Program-made: the position numbers and the translations under genes
Origin: an uncultured Hyphomicrobiales bacterium
Lineage (GTDB): Bacteria > Pseudomonadota > Alphaproteobacteria > Rhizobiales > Xanthobacteraceae
Reading direction: 5' to 3'
Assembly (NCBI GenBank): GCA_903885555.1
Contig: CAISIV010000061.1
Coordinates: 1-40,199, forward strand
Length of the DNA: 40,199 nt
The notes under the pieces: model-generated
Told to the model about the DNA's origin: nothing
The model's database searches: none
The model's input: only the letters and a program-made list of their open reading frames with translations
Shown: positions 23,319-32,810 of the stretch, in pieces
Layout of the letters: every line of letters begins with the position of its first letter
Numbering within the stretch: the first letter of the stretch is position 1

Positions 23319-23713
23319 GCGGCAAGCATACGAACGAAATGCGCACCCCGATGCGCCGCGTGCGCGGCCTGGGCGCGGCTCACACCGGCACCGGACATTT
23401 CTGGCATCAGCGCGTGACATCGGTCGCCGGCATTCCGCTCACCATCGCCTTCGTGGCGATCATCGTCGCACTGCTGGGACGCAGCCATGCCGCGGTCGTG
23501 CAGATCCTCGGATCGCCGATCGTCGCGATCATCATGCTGCTGTTCATTATCAACACCGTCTATCACATGTGGATCGGCATGCAGGAGATCGTCCTCGACT
23601 ACGTTCACGAGGACAAACTCAAGCTGGTGACGCTCATGGCCAACACGTTCTTCTGCTTCGCCATCGGGCTCGCTTCTGTATTCGCCATCCTCAAACTTTC
23701 GTTCGGGGTCTGA
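23315..23713 (+). CDS. sdhD: Succinate dehydrogenase hydrophobic membrane anchor subunit
   Basis: The 132-residue protein has three hydrophobic helices ([58 protein letters not shown]). The N-terminal [23 protein letters not shown] is typical of alphaproteobacterial SdhD. The His in [19 protein letters not shown] supplies heme or quinone contacts. It is coupled to sdhC by a 4-base overlap and followed within 5 bases by sdhA. Confidence 0.92.
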   Translation: MSGKHTNEMRTPMRRVRGLGAAHTGTGHFWHQRVTSVAGIPLTIAFVAIIVALLGRSHAAVVQILGSPIVAIIMLLFIINTVYHMWIGMQEIVLDYVHEDKLKLVTLMANTFFCFAIGLASVFAILKLSFGV

Positions 23714-23718
23714 GTCAC

Positions 23719-25569
23719 ATGGCTGCAAACGGCAAATCAAACGGCAAATTAAACGATTTGGCCGGACCTTCGCTCGGCGGCAAGGCCTACCCGATCGAGG
23801 ATCATCACTACGACGTCATCGTGGTCGGCGCCGGCGGCTCGGGCCTGCGCGCCGTCGTTGGCTGCTCGGAAGCGGGCCTGCGCACCGCCTGCATCACCAA
23901 GGTATTTCCGACCCGCTCGCATACGGTTGCGGCGCAAGGCGGCATTGCCGCGGCGCTCGGCAATATGGGCGAGGACGACTGGCGCTGGCACATGTACGAC
24001 ACCGTCAAGGGCGCCGACTGGCTCGGCGACCAGGACTCCATCGAATATCTCTGCCGCAACGCGCCGCAGGACGTCTACGAACTCGAACACTGGGGCATGC
24101 CCTTCTCGCGCCGCGAGGAAGACGGCAAGATCTATCAGCGCCCGTTCGGCGGCATGACCACGCATTACGGCAAGGGCACCGCGCAGCGCACCTGCGCCGC
24201 GGCCGACCGCACCGGTCACGCCATGCTGCACACCATGTACGGCCAGGCGCTTAAGCATAACGCCGAGTTCTACATCGAGTATTTCGCCATCGATCTGATC
24301 ATGGATGATACGGGTCGTGCCCGTGGCGTCGTCGCGCTGAACATGGATGACGGCACGATCCATCGCTTCACCGGCAACATGGTGATCCTGGCGACCGGCG
24401 GTTACGGCCGCGCCTACTTCTCCTGCACCTCGGCGCACATCTGCACCGGCGACGGCGGCGGCATGGTGCTGCGCGCCGGCCTGCCGCTGCAGGACATGGA
24501 ATTCGTCCAGTTCCATCCGACCGGCATCTATCCGGCCGGCTGCCTGATCACCGAAGGTTCGCGCGGCGAAGGCGGCTACCTCACCAATTCCGAAGGCGAG
24601 CGCTTCATGGAGCGCTACGCGCCGTCGGCGAAGGACCTCGCCTCGCGCGACGTCGTCTCGCGCGCCATGACCCTGGAAATCCGCGAAGGCCGCGGCGTCG
24701 GCAAGGACAAGGACCATTTGTTCCTGCACCTCGATCATCTCGATCCGAAGGTGCTGCACGAACGTCTTCCGGGCATCAGCGACACTGCGCGTATCTTTGC
24801 CGGCGTCGACATCACCCGCGAGCCGATCCCGGTGCTGCCGACCGTGCATTACAACATGGGCGGCATCGCCACGAACTATCACGGCGAGGCCGTGACCAAG
24901 AAAGACGGCAATCCCGACAGCGTCATCCCGGGCCTGATGGCCTTGGGCGAAGCCGGCTGCGTTTCGGTGCACGGCGCCAACCGCCTCGGCTCCAACTCGC
25001 TGATCGATCTCGTGGTATTCGGCCGCGCCGCGGCGATGCGGTGCGCCGAAATCCTGACGCCCGGCGAGAAGCAGCCGCCGCTGCCGGCCGACTCGGCCGA
25101 AAAGGCGCTGGCGCGTCTAGACAAGTTCCGTAATGCATCGGGCTCTACGCCGACCGCTGAATTGCGTTTGAGCATGCAGCGCGTCATGCAGAGCAACTGC
25201 GCCGTATTCCGCACCGGCGATGTGCTGGACGAAGGCCATAAGCTGATCCACGACGTCTACGACAATATGCCGAACGTGAAGGTTACGGATCGTTCGCTGA
25301 TCTGGAATTCCGATCTGATCGAGACGCTCGAGCTCGACAACCTGATCGCGCAAGCCGTCGTGACGATGGACTCGGCCAAGAACCGCACCGAAAGCCGCGG
25401 CGGCCACGCCCGCGAGGATTATCCGGAGCGCGACGACGTCAACTGGATGAAGCACACGCTGGCCTGGATGGACGACAAGGGCAAAGTCGATATCGACTAT
25501 CGCCCGGTCCACACCAACACGCTCACCAACGAAGTCTCTTATATCGAACCGAAAGCGCGCGTGTACTAG
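23719..25569 (+). CDS. sdhA: Succinate dehydrogenase flavoprotein subunit
   Basis: The 616-residue subunit oxidises succinate to fumarate in the TCA cycle. The FAD dinucleotide motif is [14 protein letters not shown]. The covalent FAD His68 is in [16 protein letters not shown]. The active-site set is intact: His266 in EFVQFHPTG, Arg282 in SRGEGG, and His377 in TVHYNMGGI. The C-terminus ends [12 protein letters not shown], as in related SdhA proteins. The ATG at 23719 is chosen; a longer frame reads back through sdhD and is not real. This makes a useful comparison with the divergent flavoprotein at 2360-4069. Confidence 0.96.
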   Translation: MAANGKSNGKLNDLAGPSLGGKAYPIEDHHYDVIVVGAGGSGLRAVVGCSEAGLRTACITKVFPTRSHTVAAQGGIAAALGNMGEDDWRWHMYDTVKGADWLGDQDSIEYLCRNAPQDVYELEHWGMPFSRREEDGKIYQRPFGGMTTHYGKGTAQRTCAAADRTGHAMLHTMYGQALKHNAEFYIEYFAIDLIMDDTGRARGVVALNMDDGTIHRFTGNMVILATGGYGRAYFSCTSAHICTGDGGGMVLRAGLPLQDMEFVQFHPTGIYPAGCLITEGSRGEGGYLTNSEGERFMERYAPSAKDLASRDVVSRAMTLEIREGRGVGKDKDHLFLHLDHLDPKVLHERLPGISDTARIFAGVDITREPIPVLPTVHYNMGGIATNYHGEAVTKKDGNPDSVIPGLMALGEAGCVSVHGANRLGSNSLIDLVVFGRAAAMRCAEILTPGEKQPPLPADSAEKALARLDKFRNASGSTPTAELRLSMQRVMQSNCAVFRTGDVLDEGHKLIHDVYDNMPNVKVTDRSLIWNSDLIETLELDNLIAQAVVTMDSAKNRTESRGGHAREDYPERDDVNWMKHTLAWMDDKGKVDIDYRPVHTNTLTNEVSYIEPKARVY

Positions 25570-25596
25570 CGCTGCCTCCAACTGCGGATCGCCGAC

Positions 25597-26376
25597 ATGG
25601 TCGAACTGACGCTGCCGAAGAACTCCAAGATCACCGAAGGCAAGACATGGCCGCGCACGTCGCACGCGACCCACGTCACCGAGTTCAAGGTCTATCGCTG
25701 GAACCCGGATGACGGCCAGAACCCGCGCGTCGACACCTACAATGTCGATCGCGCCGATTGCGGCCCGATGGTTCTCGATGCGCTGATCTGGATCAAGAAC
25801 AACGTCGACCCGACGCTGACTTTCCGCCGCTCCTGCCGCGAAGGCGTCTGCGGCTCCTGCGCCATGAACATCGACGGCACCAATACGTTGGCCTGCACCA
25901 AGGCGATCGACGACAACAAGGCGCCGGTGAAGATCTATCCGCTGCCGCATCAGCCGGTGGTGAAGGACCTGGTGCCCGACCTGAAGAATTTCTACGCGCA
26001 ATATTCGTCCATCGAGCCGTGGCTGCACACCACCACCGCGACGCCCGAGAAGGAATGGAAGCAGAGCCACGAAGACCGCGCCAAGCTCGACGGCATGTAC
26101 GAGTGCATTCTGTGCGCCTGCTGCTCGACCTCGTGCCCGAGCTACTGGTGGAATTCTGATCGTTACCTCGGCCCGGCCGCGCTGCTGCAGGCCAATCGCT
26201 GGGTGCAGGACTCCCGCGACGAAGCCACCGGCGAACGGCTCGACAATCTCGAGGATCCGTTCCGCCTCTATCGCTGCCACACCATCATGAACTGCTCCAA
26301 GGCCTGCCCGAAGGGGCTTAACCCGGCCAAGGAAATCGCCACGCTGAAAAAGGCGCTGGTCGACCGGCAGCTTTAA
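25597..26376 (+). CDS. sdhB: Succinate dehydrogenase iron-sulfur subunit
   Basis: The 259-residue subunit carries the full set of cluster ligands. The 2Fe-2S site is Cys80, Cys85, Cys88 and Cys100 ([18 protein letters not shown]). The 4Fe-4S and 3Fe-4S sites are made by [16 protein letters not shown] (Cys170 to Cys180) and [17 protein letters not shown]. It transfers electrons from the SdhA flavin to quinone at SdhCD. It lies 27 bases after sdhA and ends the operon; a hairpin terminator follows within 25 bases. Confidence 0.96.
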   Translation: MVELTLPKNSKITEGKTWPRTSHATHVTEFKVYRWNPDDGQNPRVDTYNVDRADCGPMVLDALIWIKNNVDPTLTFRRSCREGVCGSCAMNIDGTNTLACTKAIDDNKAPVKIYPLPHQPVVKDLVPDLKNFYAQYSSIEPWLHTTTATPEKEWKQSHEDRAKLDGMYECILCACCSTSCPSYWWNSDRYLGPAALLQANRWVQDSRDEATGERLDNLEDPFRLYRCHTIMNCSKACPKGLNPAKEIATLKKALVDRQL

Positions 26377-26400
26377 GCCGCATCTCTATTATCGATTTCG

Positions 26401-26438
26401 GGCCGCAGACCCGCTAGTGCGGGGCTGCGGCCTTAATT
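26401..26438 (+). terminator. Hairpin terminator after sdhCDAB
   Basis: Arms GGCCGCAG (26401-26408) and CTGCGGCC (26425-26432) pair perfectly and extend with CCCGC/GCGGG around a TAGT loop, interrupted by one mismatch. The short TTAATT that follows is a weak U-tract. Confidence 0.75.
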
Positions 26439-26470
26439 ATGCTCGCGCACCAAATGTGGAGAGTTTTCAA

Positions 26471-27454
26471 ATGAAGTCCCGGTCCGATCACCGCCGCAGT
26501 CTGTTGCTCGCGGCTCTTGCCCTCATGATTGGTACGGTGAGCCAGCCGGCACGCGCGGAATACCCCGACCGGCCCGTCAAAATCGTGCTGCCGCTCGGCC
26601 CTGGCGGCGTCGGCGATATCAGCGCCCGTATCCTTGCCGACAAGCTCGGCGAAAAGTTTGGCCAGCGCTTCATCATCGAGAACATGCCCGGCGTCGCCGG
26701 CATTACCGCGATGCGCTCCGTGATCTCACAGGCAAACGACGGCTATACGCTGATGCTGAACACCGGCGGCATCGCCGCCTCGATGCCGCTGTTCAACAAG
26801 TTCCCGGTCGATGTCCTCAACGACCTGACGCCAGTCTCCTCGGTGGGTTTTTTCGATTGTCTGCTCGTGACCAGCGACCAGTCGGGCTACAAAACACTTG
26901 GGGAGTTCGTCGCAGCCGCCAAGGCTAATCCCGGCAAGCTCAACATCGGCACCATCAGCGCCGGCGGCGCGCAGAATTTGACGGCCAACTATTTCAAGCA
27001 GGCGGCCGGCATCGATGTCGTCATCATCCCGTTCAAGACCACGCCGGAAACCATCCTCGCGCTGATGCGCGGCGACGTGCAGATGGTGGTCGAATTCTAC
27101 GCGGGGCTGTCCGGTAATCTTGCCGACGGCAAGCTGAAGCCGCTCGCCTGGGCCGGTTCGCAGCCGTCACCCGCATTGCCGAATCTCAAGACTGCCGACG
27201 CGCAGGGCGTGAAGAATTTTGACGCCGTGTCGTGGAATGCGATCTACGCCAAAACCGGTACGCCGCCGGCTATCATCGCCGCACTCAACAAGGCGATCGG
27301 CGAGGTGATCGCCGACCCGGTCGTGAAGAAGAAGTTCCTGGATCTCGGCGTCGACGCCAAGGCCAGCACACCGGCCGAGATCGACGCCAAGATGCGCAGC
27401 GACATCCAGAAATGGGCCAAGGTCATCGACGGCGCCGGCATTCCCAAGCAATAA
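26471..27454 (+). CDS. Tripartite tricarboxylate transporter (Bug/TctC) periplasmic binding protein
   Basis: The 327-residue protein has a signal peptide with a positively charged start (MKSRSDHRRSLLLAALALMIGTVSQPARA). The Bug-family signatures are EYPDRPVKIVLPLGPGGVGDISARILADKL, IIENMPGVAGITAM, LMLNTGGIAASMPL, LMRGDVQMVVEF and AWAGSQPSPALPNLKT. Such proteins capture carboxylates or similar ligands for TctAB-type transporters or for sensing. No TctA/TctB genes are near, so the partner and ligand are unknown. ATG 26471 is chosen for its GGAGAG ribosome site and signal peptide. Confidence 0.88.
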   Translation: MKSRSDHRRSLLLAALALMIGTVSQPARAEYPDRPVKIVLPLGPGGVGDISARILADKLGEKFGQRFIIENMPGVAGITAMRSVISQANDGYTLMLNTGGIAASMPLFNKFPVDVLNDLTPVSSVGFFDCLLVTSDQSGYKTLGEFVAAAKANPGKLNIGTISAGGAQNLTANYFKQAAGIDVVIIPFKTTPETILALMRGDVQMVVEFYAGLSGNLADGKLKPLAWAGSQPSPALPNLKTADAQGVKNFDAVSWNAIYAKTGTPPAIIAALNKAIGEVIADPVVKKKFLDLGVDAKASTPAEIDAKMRSDIQKWAKVIDGAGIPKQ

Positions 27455-27484
27455 CAAAGGCCGCCGCAATAGCGGACGAGTCGA

Positions 27485-27548
27485 CCACAACTTATGCTTG
27501 CATCGGTTGTGGTAATAAAGCATCCTAAAGGCCTCTATTGTGGCCTTT
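27485..27548 (+). terminator. Two hairpins between the Bug gene and the M48 protease gene
   Basis: CCACAAC (27485-27491) pairs with GTTGTGG (27506-27512), and AAAGGCC (27527-27533) pairs with GGCCTTT (27542-27548). The second hairpin ends 9 bases before the protease start, so it may terminate the Bug gene or cover the ribosome site of the next gene. There is no good U-tract after either. Confidence 0.4.
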
Positions 27549-27557
27549 GGGGGTCCG

Positions 27558-28670
27558 ATGCGTCGGCGTTGGGGCATCCTGCTCATCGTCTGGTTGTGCA
27601 CGGCCTGTGCCGGGCCTGACGCTGTCGTCCCCTCGCTCACCCTCGGCGACATCGCTGCCGAAAGGCACAGGCAGGAAGTCGCCCAGCTCCGCGATTACTT
27701 CAGTGAACTGAACAAGCTCAACACCGTCGCCTATCGCATCACCACCGCCAATCGCGAATTCTGCGGCAAGTGGGTGATTCCGCAGCTCGGAATGTTCGCA
27801 GCCACGCCGACGAGCCTGCCGAGCAAGTACCGAAAATTTTCACGCGAAGCCCTGGGCCTGCGATGGGTCCGTCCGACCGTGATCTCCCTTGTGCCCGACG
27901 GGGCCGCAGCCAAAGCCGGCATACAGGACAAGGACGAACTGGTTTCGTTCAACGGCGAAAAGGTTCCGGTCACATCCATCTTGCGCTGGATCAGCGCCTT
28001 CCTTGAAGAGAACGGCGAGAGGCCTATCAGCGTTGCGGTCAAACGCGACGACGAAGACATGACGTTCACGGTAACGCCTGTGACAGGGTGCGCGATTCCG
28101 GTCCTGCTTGAGACCAATCCCGACCCAAACGCTTTCACCGACTACAGCAAGATCGTCATTCAATCCGGTATTCTACGCCTGACACGCACCGACGCTGACC
28201 TGGCGACCATCCTCGGACACGAACTCGCGCACGTAACGATGGGCCACCACCGCAAACAGCGCATGAATGCGCTTCTTGGCAGCATCGGTGGCGGCGCCAT
28301 CGATACCGGCTTTCTGTTAGGTGGCATTTCTACCGGAGGCGCCTTTTCCAACTATCTGGAAACCGCGGGACAGAACGCGTTCAGCGTCGGCTTCGAGATG
28401 GAGGCTGATTATGTTGGCGCTTACTACGCCGCCCGCGCGGGCTACGACATTACCGGGGCTGAAGATGTCTGGCAGCGTATGTCGCTGGAACATCCGGCGA
28501 GCATTCGCAAGGCATCGACACACCCGACGACACCGGTGCGCTATCTGCAGATGCGCAAGGTCATTGCCGAAATAGCGGACAAGAAGTCGAAAAATATTCC
28601 GCTAATGCCCAAGATCAAGGAAAAGCCGGACGAACCGGAAACGGTGACGTCCTATGGCCGCATCGACTAA
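27558..28670 (+). CDS. M48-family metalloprotease with PDZ domain, lipoprotein
   Basis: The 370-residue protein begins MRRRWGILLIVWLCTACAG, a lipoprotein signal with the lipobox Cys in CTAC. A PDZ-like region covers about residues 100-170 (GLRWVRPTVISLVPDGAAAKAGIQDKDELVSFNGEKV). The peptidase domain has zinc motif HELAH (His221, Glu222, His225) followed by GHH, and the third ligand Glu in FEMEADYVGAYYAARAGYD. Family M48 proteases in the periplasm (BepA- or LoiP-like) act in envelope quality control, but those lack this N-terminal PDZ arrangement as far as I recall. Its stop overlaps by 4 bases the stop of the convergent lipoprotein gene. Confidence 0.88.
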   Translation: MRRRWGILLIVWLCTACAGPDAVVPSLTLGDIAAERHRQEVAQLRDYFSELNKLNTVAYRITTANREFCGKWVIPQLGMFAATPTSLPSKYRKFSREALGLRWVRPTVISLVPDGAAAKAGIQDKDELVSFNGEKVPVTSILRWISAFLEENGERPISVAVKRDDEDMTFTVTPVTGCAIPVLLETNPDPNAFTDYSKIVIQSGILRLTRTDADLATILGHELAHVTMGHHRKQRMNALLGSIGGGAIDTGFLLGGISTGGAFSNYLETAGQNAFSVGFEMEADYVGAYYAARAGYDITGAEDVWQRMSLEHPASIRKASTHPTTPVRYLQMRKVIAEIADKKSKNIPLMPKIKEKPDEPETVTSYGRID

Positions 28671-29083
28671 TCGCACTTTTTGGCGAAGCACATCTTTTCA
28701 AGCTCGGGAAATGGCTTGTAGGCGGCCTTGGCACATTGCTCGGTGCCGGTCTCGACCAGTTGATTGAGATGGCCGTTGAAGAACGTGCCGAGGCGCACGG
28801 TGTTGCCGATATACTGCCGGCCGGAGCGCGGATTGTATCGCACGCAGACGATATAGCGCGGATCGCGGCCGCCCGGCGCCACCGTCAGCATCGGATCGGT
28901 GATGAAGGCGTCCTTGACGTTGGTCGGGTCGTCCAGCACGCGCATCAAGGTGTCGACGACTTCTTGTTTGTAATTGGCAGGCAGAACGTTCGGTTCCGGC
29001 TCCACCTCTTTCGATCCGGTACAGGCTGCCAATGCAACGGCAGCCGCGCCAATCAAAGCCAGTTTGATCGCCGAACCGTTCAT
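28667..29083 (-). CDS. Small lipoprotein of unknown function, 138 aa
   Basis: The signal peptide is MNGSAIKLALIGAAAVALAAC with the lipobox LAAC, so it is probably anchored by lipid to a membrane. The mature part contains PNVLPANYKQEVVDTLMRVLDDPTNVKDAFITDPML and PRYIVCVRYNPRSGRQYIGN, with further cysteines near the C-terminus (EQCAKA, KMCFAKKCD). I do not recognise a named domain. AGGGG precedes the start. It is convergent with the M48 protease gene, sharing a CTAA stop overlap, and lies upstream of argG on the minus strand with different spacing. Confidence 0.75.
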   Translation of the reverse strand: MNGSAIKLALIGAAAVALAACTGSKEVEPEPNVLPANYKQEVVDTLMRVLDDPTNVKDAFITDPMLTVAPGGRDPRYIVCVRYNPRSGRQYIGNTVRLGTFFNGHLNQLVETGTEQCAKAAYKPFPELEKMCFAKKCD

Positions 29084-29114
29084 CGGATGACCCCTGTGTC
29101 AGTCGCCTTGAGTG

Positions 29115-30362
29115 TCACTCGCGCTTGAGTGTCTTGCGCCGCTGCCCGAGCGTTCGCAGCCGCAATGCGTTGAGCTTGATGAAGCCTTCGGCATCCTTCT
29201 GGTCGTAGGCGCCCTTGTCGTCTTCGAACGTCACCAGCGTCGAGGAATACAGCGACGCCGCGCTTTCGCGGCCGGTGACGATGACATTGCCCTTGTAGAG
29301 CTTGAGCCGCACTTCGCCTTCGACCATGTCCTGCGACTTGTCGATCAAGGCCTGCAGCATCTCGCGTTCCGGCGCGAACCAGAAACCGTTGTAGATCAGC
29401 TCGGCGTAACGCGGCATCAACTCGTCCTTGAGATGGCCGGCACCGCGGTCAAGTGTAATCGACTCGATGGCGCGATGCGCCGCGAGCAGAATGGTGCCGC
29501 CGGGCGTCTCGTAGACGCCGCGCGATTTCATGCCGACGAAGCGGTTCTCGACCAGATCGAGACGCCCGATGCCGTTGTCGCGGCCGAGATTGTTGAGCCG
29601 CGCCAGCAAAGTCGCCGGCGATAGCGTCTCGCCATCGATGCTGACCGCGTCGCCCTTGATGAACCCGATGGTGATGTCGGTCGCCTTGTCCGGCGCATCC
29701 ATCGGCGAGATGGTGCGCTGGTAGACGATTGCCGGCGCTTCCTTGGCCGGATCTTCCAGCACTTTGCCTTCGGATGACGAGTGCAGCAGGTTGGCGTCGA
29801 CCGAGAACGGCGACTCGCCTTCCTTGTCCTTGGCGATGGTGATCTGGTGGTCGCGCGCGAACTTCAGCAGTTCCTCGCGGCCCTTGAACTCCCACTCGCG
29901 CCATGGCGCGATGATCTTGATGCCCGGCTCAAGCGCGTAGTAGCCCAACTCGAAGCGAACCTGATCGTTGCCCTTGCCGGTGGCGCCATGACACACCGCG
30001 TCGGCGCCGACCTTGCGCGCGATCTCGATCTGCTTCTTGGCGATCAGCGGCCGCGCGATCGACGTGCCGAGCAGGTACTGGCCTTCGTAGACGGTGTTGG
30101 CGCGGAACATCGGGAAGACGAAGTCGCGCACGAATTCCTCGCGCAGATCTTCGATGAAAATGTTTTCCGGCTTGATACCGGCGCGCAGCGCCTTGTCACG
30201 CGCAGGCCCCAACTCCTCGCCCTGGCCGAGATCGGCGGTGAAGGTCACCACCTCGCAGCCATAGGTGGTCTGCAGCCACTTCAGGATGATCGAGGTGTCG
30301 AGCCCGCCGGAATAGGCCAGCACGACCTTTTTGACCGAGTTCTTGTTGCCGCTTGGAGCCAT
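29115..30362 (-). CDS. argG: Argininosuccinate synthase
   Basis: The 415-residue enzyme joins citrulline and aspartate using ATP to form argininosuccinate in arginine synthesis. The ATP pyrophosphatase P-loop is [18 protein letters not shown] near the N-terminus. Other signatures are [51 protein letters not shown] and [24 protein letters not shown]. Length and start match the family. It appears to be a single-gene unit; no other arg gene is in the window. Confidence 0.96.
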   Translation of the reverse strand: MAPSGNKNSVKKVVLAYSGGLDTSIILKWLQTTYGCEVVTFTADLGQGEELGPARDKALRAGIKPENIFIEDLREEFVRDFVFPMFRANTVYEGQYLLGTSIARPLIAKKQIEIARKVGADAVCHGATGKGNDQVRFELGYYALEPGIKIIAPWREWEFKGREELLKFARDHQITIAKDKEGESPFSVDANLLHSSSEGKVLEDPAKEAPAIVYQRTISPMDAPDKATDITIGFIKGDAVSIDGETLSPATLLARLNNLGRDNGIGRLDLVENRFVGMKSRGVYETPGGTILLAAHRAIESITLDRGAGHLKDELMPRYAELIYNGFWFAPEREMLQALIDKSQDMVEGEVRLKLYKGNVIVTGRESAASLYSSTLVTFEDDKGAYDQKDAEGFIKLNALRLRTLGQRRKTLKRE

Positions 30363-30469
30363 CGCCGTTCATCCTGCCGCAGCCGATCCGGGCCGCGCCC
30401 GAAATTCAGCGGTCCAGTGTTGAACAAAGGATGGCCGCCCGGGTCAAGCCCAAAGCCCGGCGGGGCGCC

Positions 30470-30790
30470 TCATTCCGTCACGTTTTCATAGACATAGATG
30501 TCGGCATTACCAGCCAAAATGGCGCGCCAGCCCTGCAGAAAGGTGCGCATCATGGGGTCGCTCGCCACCTTGTTGCGGTTGAGTTCGAGGGCAGCGTTGG
30601 CCTCGTATTCGATCTCGACCAGAATCTGCGCCGGGTCGTCGACGTTCTGCAGCACGCGAAAACCGGTGCCGCCCATCGCCTGGTAAAATGGCTTTGAACT
30701 GCGGATCAGCGCAATCACCTGGCTTGGCTCGCCGAGCGCACGCATCTTGATGTGCAGCACCCGCCGCAAAGCGTTCTTTGTCTCCGCCAC
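30470..30790 (-). CDS. Small conserved protein with ferredoxin-like alpha/beta fold, 106 aa
   Basis: The GTG at 30790 is taken as the start because AAGGAG lies 6 bases upstream; an in-frame TTG at 30796 would directly abut that site. The sequence RVLHIKMRALGEPSQVIALIRSSKPFYQAMGGTGFRVLQNVDDPAQILVEIEYEA has the strand-helix-strand pattern of a dimeric alpha-beta barrel, like antibiotic-monooxygenase or NIPSNAP-type proteins. No catalytic residue stands out. There is no signal peptide, and it lies on the minus strand upstream of argG with a gap of about 107 bases. The function is unknown. Confidence 0.65.
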   Translation of the reverse strand: MAETKNALRRVLHIKMRALGEPSQVIALIRSSKPFYQAMGGTGFRVLQNVDDPAQILVEIEYEANAALELNRNKVASDPMMRTFLQGWRAILAGNADIYVYENVTE

Positions 30791-30930
30791 GAGCAACTCC
30801 TTGCGCCGAATCGCCGCAGTTTAGCAGCGTCGCCGCCAAAAGCGGGATTAAGCTTACTACGCGATCCCGGTGGCGGCGGCGGCGCACTCCGTTAAATCTG
30901 ACGAACCGGATTCATCAGTGGGGTCGATCA

Positions 30931-31764
30931 ATGTCGAAAATTAACGCCGCTTTCGCCGCCGCGCTTGCCAGCGCCGTGGTCATGACGGCAGCGCCGGCCT
31001 TGGCCGCGCAGTGCAATCACAAGGGCGGCTTCGCCGGCTTCATCGGCGACTTCAAGAAGGAAGCCGCCGCCAAGGGCGTCAAGCAGAACGGCCTTGCCGC
31101 GCTCGACGGCCTGACCGTCGACGACAAGGTGCTTGCCGCCGACCGTAACCAGAAAGTCTTCAAGCAGACCTTCGAGGAATTCTCCGGCCGCATGATCAGC
31201 AAGGATCGCCTCGTCAAGGGCGCCAAGATGCTGCAGACCCACGCCGACACTTTCAAAAAGGTCGAAGCGAAGTACGGCGTGCCCGGTCCGATGATCGTCG
31301 CGATCTGGGGTCTGGAAACCGACTACGGCGTCAACCAGGGCAAGATGTCGGTCGTCCGCTCGGTCGCGACGCTGGCCTATGACTGCCGCCGCACCGACAA
31401 GTTTCAGGGCGAACTGGTCGACGCGCTCCGTATCATCGACCGCGGCGACATGGCCGCGGCCGATTTGAAGGGCGACTGGGCCGGCGAAATCGGCCAGACC
31501 CAGTTCCTGCCGAGTTCTTACGTGAAATACGCCGTCACCGTCGACGGCCGCGGCAAAGTCGATCTGGTCCGCAATCAGGACGACGTCATCGCGTCGACCG
31601 CGAATTATCTCAAGAGCCACGGCTGGCAGCGCGGTCAGGGCTGGGGTCCGGGTCAACCGAACTTCGCCGTGATCCAGGAATGGAACAAGGCGGAAGTCTA
31701 CGCAAAGACCATCGCTCTGTTCGCCGACAAGCTCGGCGGCTCGCAGAAGAGCGCGCAGCGCTAA
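30931..31764 (+). CDS. MltB-like lytic murein transglycosylase
   Basis: The 277-residue protein has a signal peptide (MSKINAAFAAALASAVVMTAAPALA). The lytic transglycosylase domain has catalytic Glu129 in IWGLETDYGVNQGKM, then AGEIGQTQFLPSSYVKYAV and the YLKSHGWQRGQGWG region. These are typical of the MltB family, which cleaves peptidoglycan between N-acetylmuramic acid and N-acetylglucosamine to give 1,6-anhydro products. It is shorter than E. coli MltB and has no lipobox, so it is probably soluble in the periplasm. A GTGGGG ribosome site precedes ATG 30931. A strong terminator follows. Confidence 0.88.
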   Translation: MSKINAAFAAALASAVVMTAAPALAAQCNHKGGFAGFIGDFKKEAAAKGVKQNGLAALDGLTVDDKVLAADRNQKVFKQTFEEFSGRMISKDRLVKGAKMLQTHADTFKKVEAKYGVPGPMIVAIWGLETDYGVNQGKMSVVRSVATLAYDCRRTDKFQGELVDALRIIDRGDMAAADLKGDWAGEIGQTQFLPSSYVKYAVTVDGRGKVDLVRNQDDVIASTANYLKSHGWQRGQGWGPGQPNFAVIQEWNKAEVYAKTIALFADKLGGSQKSAQR

Positions 31765-31785
31765 ACCCTCTGCAAACGCACACAT

Positions 31786-31824
31786 AAAAAATCGCCGGGC
31801 CTTTGAGCCCGGCGATTTTGTTTT
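31786..31824. terminator. Bidirectional rho-independent terminator
   Basis: ATCGCCGGGC (31791-31800), a CTTTGA loop and GCCCGGCGAT (31807-31816) form a 10-bp perfect stem. An A-run precedes it and TTTGTTTT follows. It lies between the convergent transglycosylase gene and a Bug gene and should serve both. Confidence 0.93.
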
Positions 31825-31835
31825 AGCGGCGCCGC

Positions 31836-32810
31836 TTACTGTTGAACCTTGATCCCTGCGCGCGCCACCAGCGCCTTCACGGCGGGTATTTCCGCGGCGA
31901 GACGCGCCGCTAATTGCTCCGGCGTTCCGGCCACCACTTCGAAGCCCGCCGCTTTCGCGGTCTGGCGCGCCTTCTCGCCGGCAAAGGCTTCCCGACAATG
32001 CTTGGCCAGCAAGGCGATGATGTCGGGCGGCGTGCCGGACGGTACAAACACCGCCGAGAACGTGTCGCTGATAAAACCGGGATAGCCGGCTTCTTCCATG
32101 GTCGGCACATTCGGTAGGCTCGACCAGCGCTTGGCGCCGGTCACCGCGAGGCCGCGAAGTTGTCCGCCCTGCACCAGCGGTTCGGCCGCGGGCAACGCCA
32201 CCGACGCGACTTGCACGGTTCCTTCCAGCGCAGCGATCGCAGCCGGTCCCGCACCACGATAGGGGATGTGCGTCATTTCGATGCCGCCGCGTTGCTTGAG
32301 CTCCTCGCCGGTAAGATGCGATTTGGTGCCGGCGCCGGGCGATGAATAATTGAATGTGCCGGGCGCGGCTTTCGCCCGCGCCACCAGTTCGGCGATGGAG
32401 TTGATCCCGGAATCCGGACGCACCACGACGATATTCGGCGACGTCGCCAATTCGGAAATTGGCGCGAAGTCCTTGATCGGATCGTAAGGCAGCTTCTCGA
32501 ACAGCGCCGGATTGACCGCGATTGCTGTCGACGCCAGCAATAGCGTGTAGCCATCGGGCTTGGCCCGCGCCGCTTGGCCCATGCCGAGGTTGCCCGCGGC
32601 GCCCGGCTTGTTCTCGACGATCACAGATTGCTTGAGCGACTGGCTGAGCGACTCCGACAGGATGCGCGCGATGATGTCGGTCGGCCCGCCTGGCGCAAAG
32701 GGCACGACCAGTGTGATGGTCCGCTCAGGATAGGCCGCACGCGCTACCGGCGCCTGCAAGCAGATCAACGTCGCCAGTGCGCCAAGCAAAAGTGTCCTGC
32801 GATGTGTCAT
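31836..32810 (-). CDS. Tripartite tricarboxylate transporter (Bug/TctC) periplasmic binding protein
   Basis: The 324-residue protein has a signal peptide (MTHRRTLLLGALATLICLQAPVARA). Classical Bug-family features follow: AYPERTITLVVPFAPGGPTDIIARILSESL, VIVENKPGAAGNLGM, DGYTLLLASTAIAVNPAL, FNYSSPGAGTKSHLTGEEL, MTHIPYRGAGPAAIAAL and GLAVTGAKRWSSLPNVPTMEEAGYPG. It is closer to the family consensus than the other Bug protein at 26471. The ligand is unknown and no membrane TctAB genes are present. Its start overlaps the PAP2 gene stop (ATGA), so the two genes are cotranslated. Confidence 0.9.
   Translation of the reverse strand: MTHRRTLLLGALATLICLQAPVARAAYPERTITLVVPFAPGGPTDIIARILSESLSQSLKQSVIVENKPGAAGNLGMGQAARAKPDGYTLLLASTAIAVNPALFEKLPYDPIKDFAPISELATSPNIVVVRPDSGINSIAELVARAKAAPGTFNYSSPGAGTKSHLTGEELKQRGGIEMTHIPYRGAGPAAIAALEGTVQVASVALPAAEPLVQGGQLRGLAVTGAKRWSSLPNVPTMEEAGYPGFISDTFSAVFVPSGTPPDIIALLAKHCREAFAGEKARQTAKAAGFEVVAGTPEQLAARLAAEIPAVKALVARAGIKVQQ

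Noticed and set aside
23749-24972. A 407-residue minus-strand open frame across sdhA
   Set aside because: It lies opposite an unmistakable sdhA and shows no family motif, only shadow composition.
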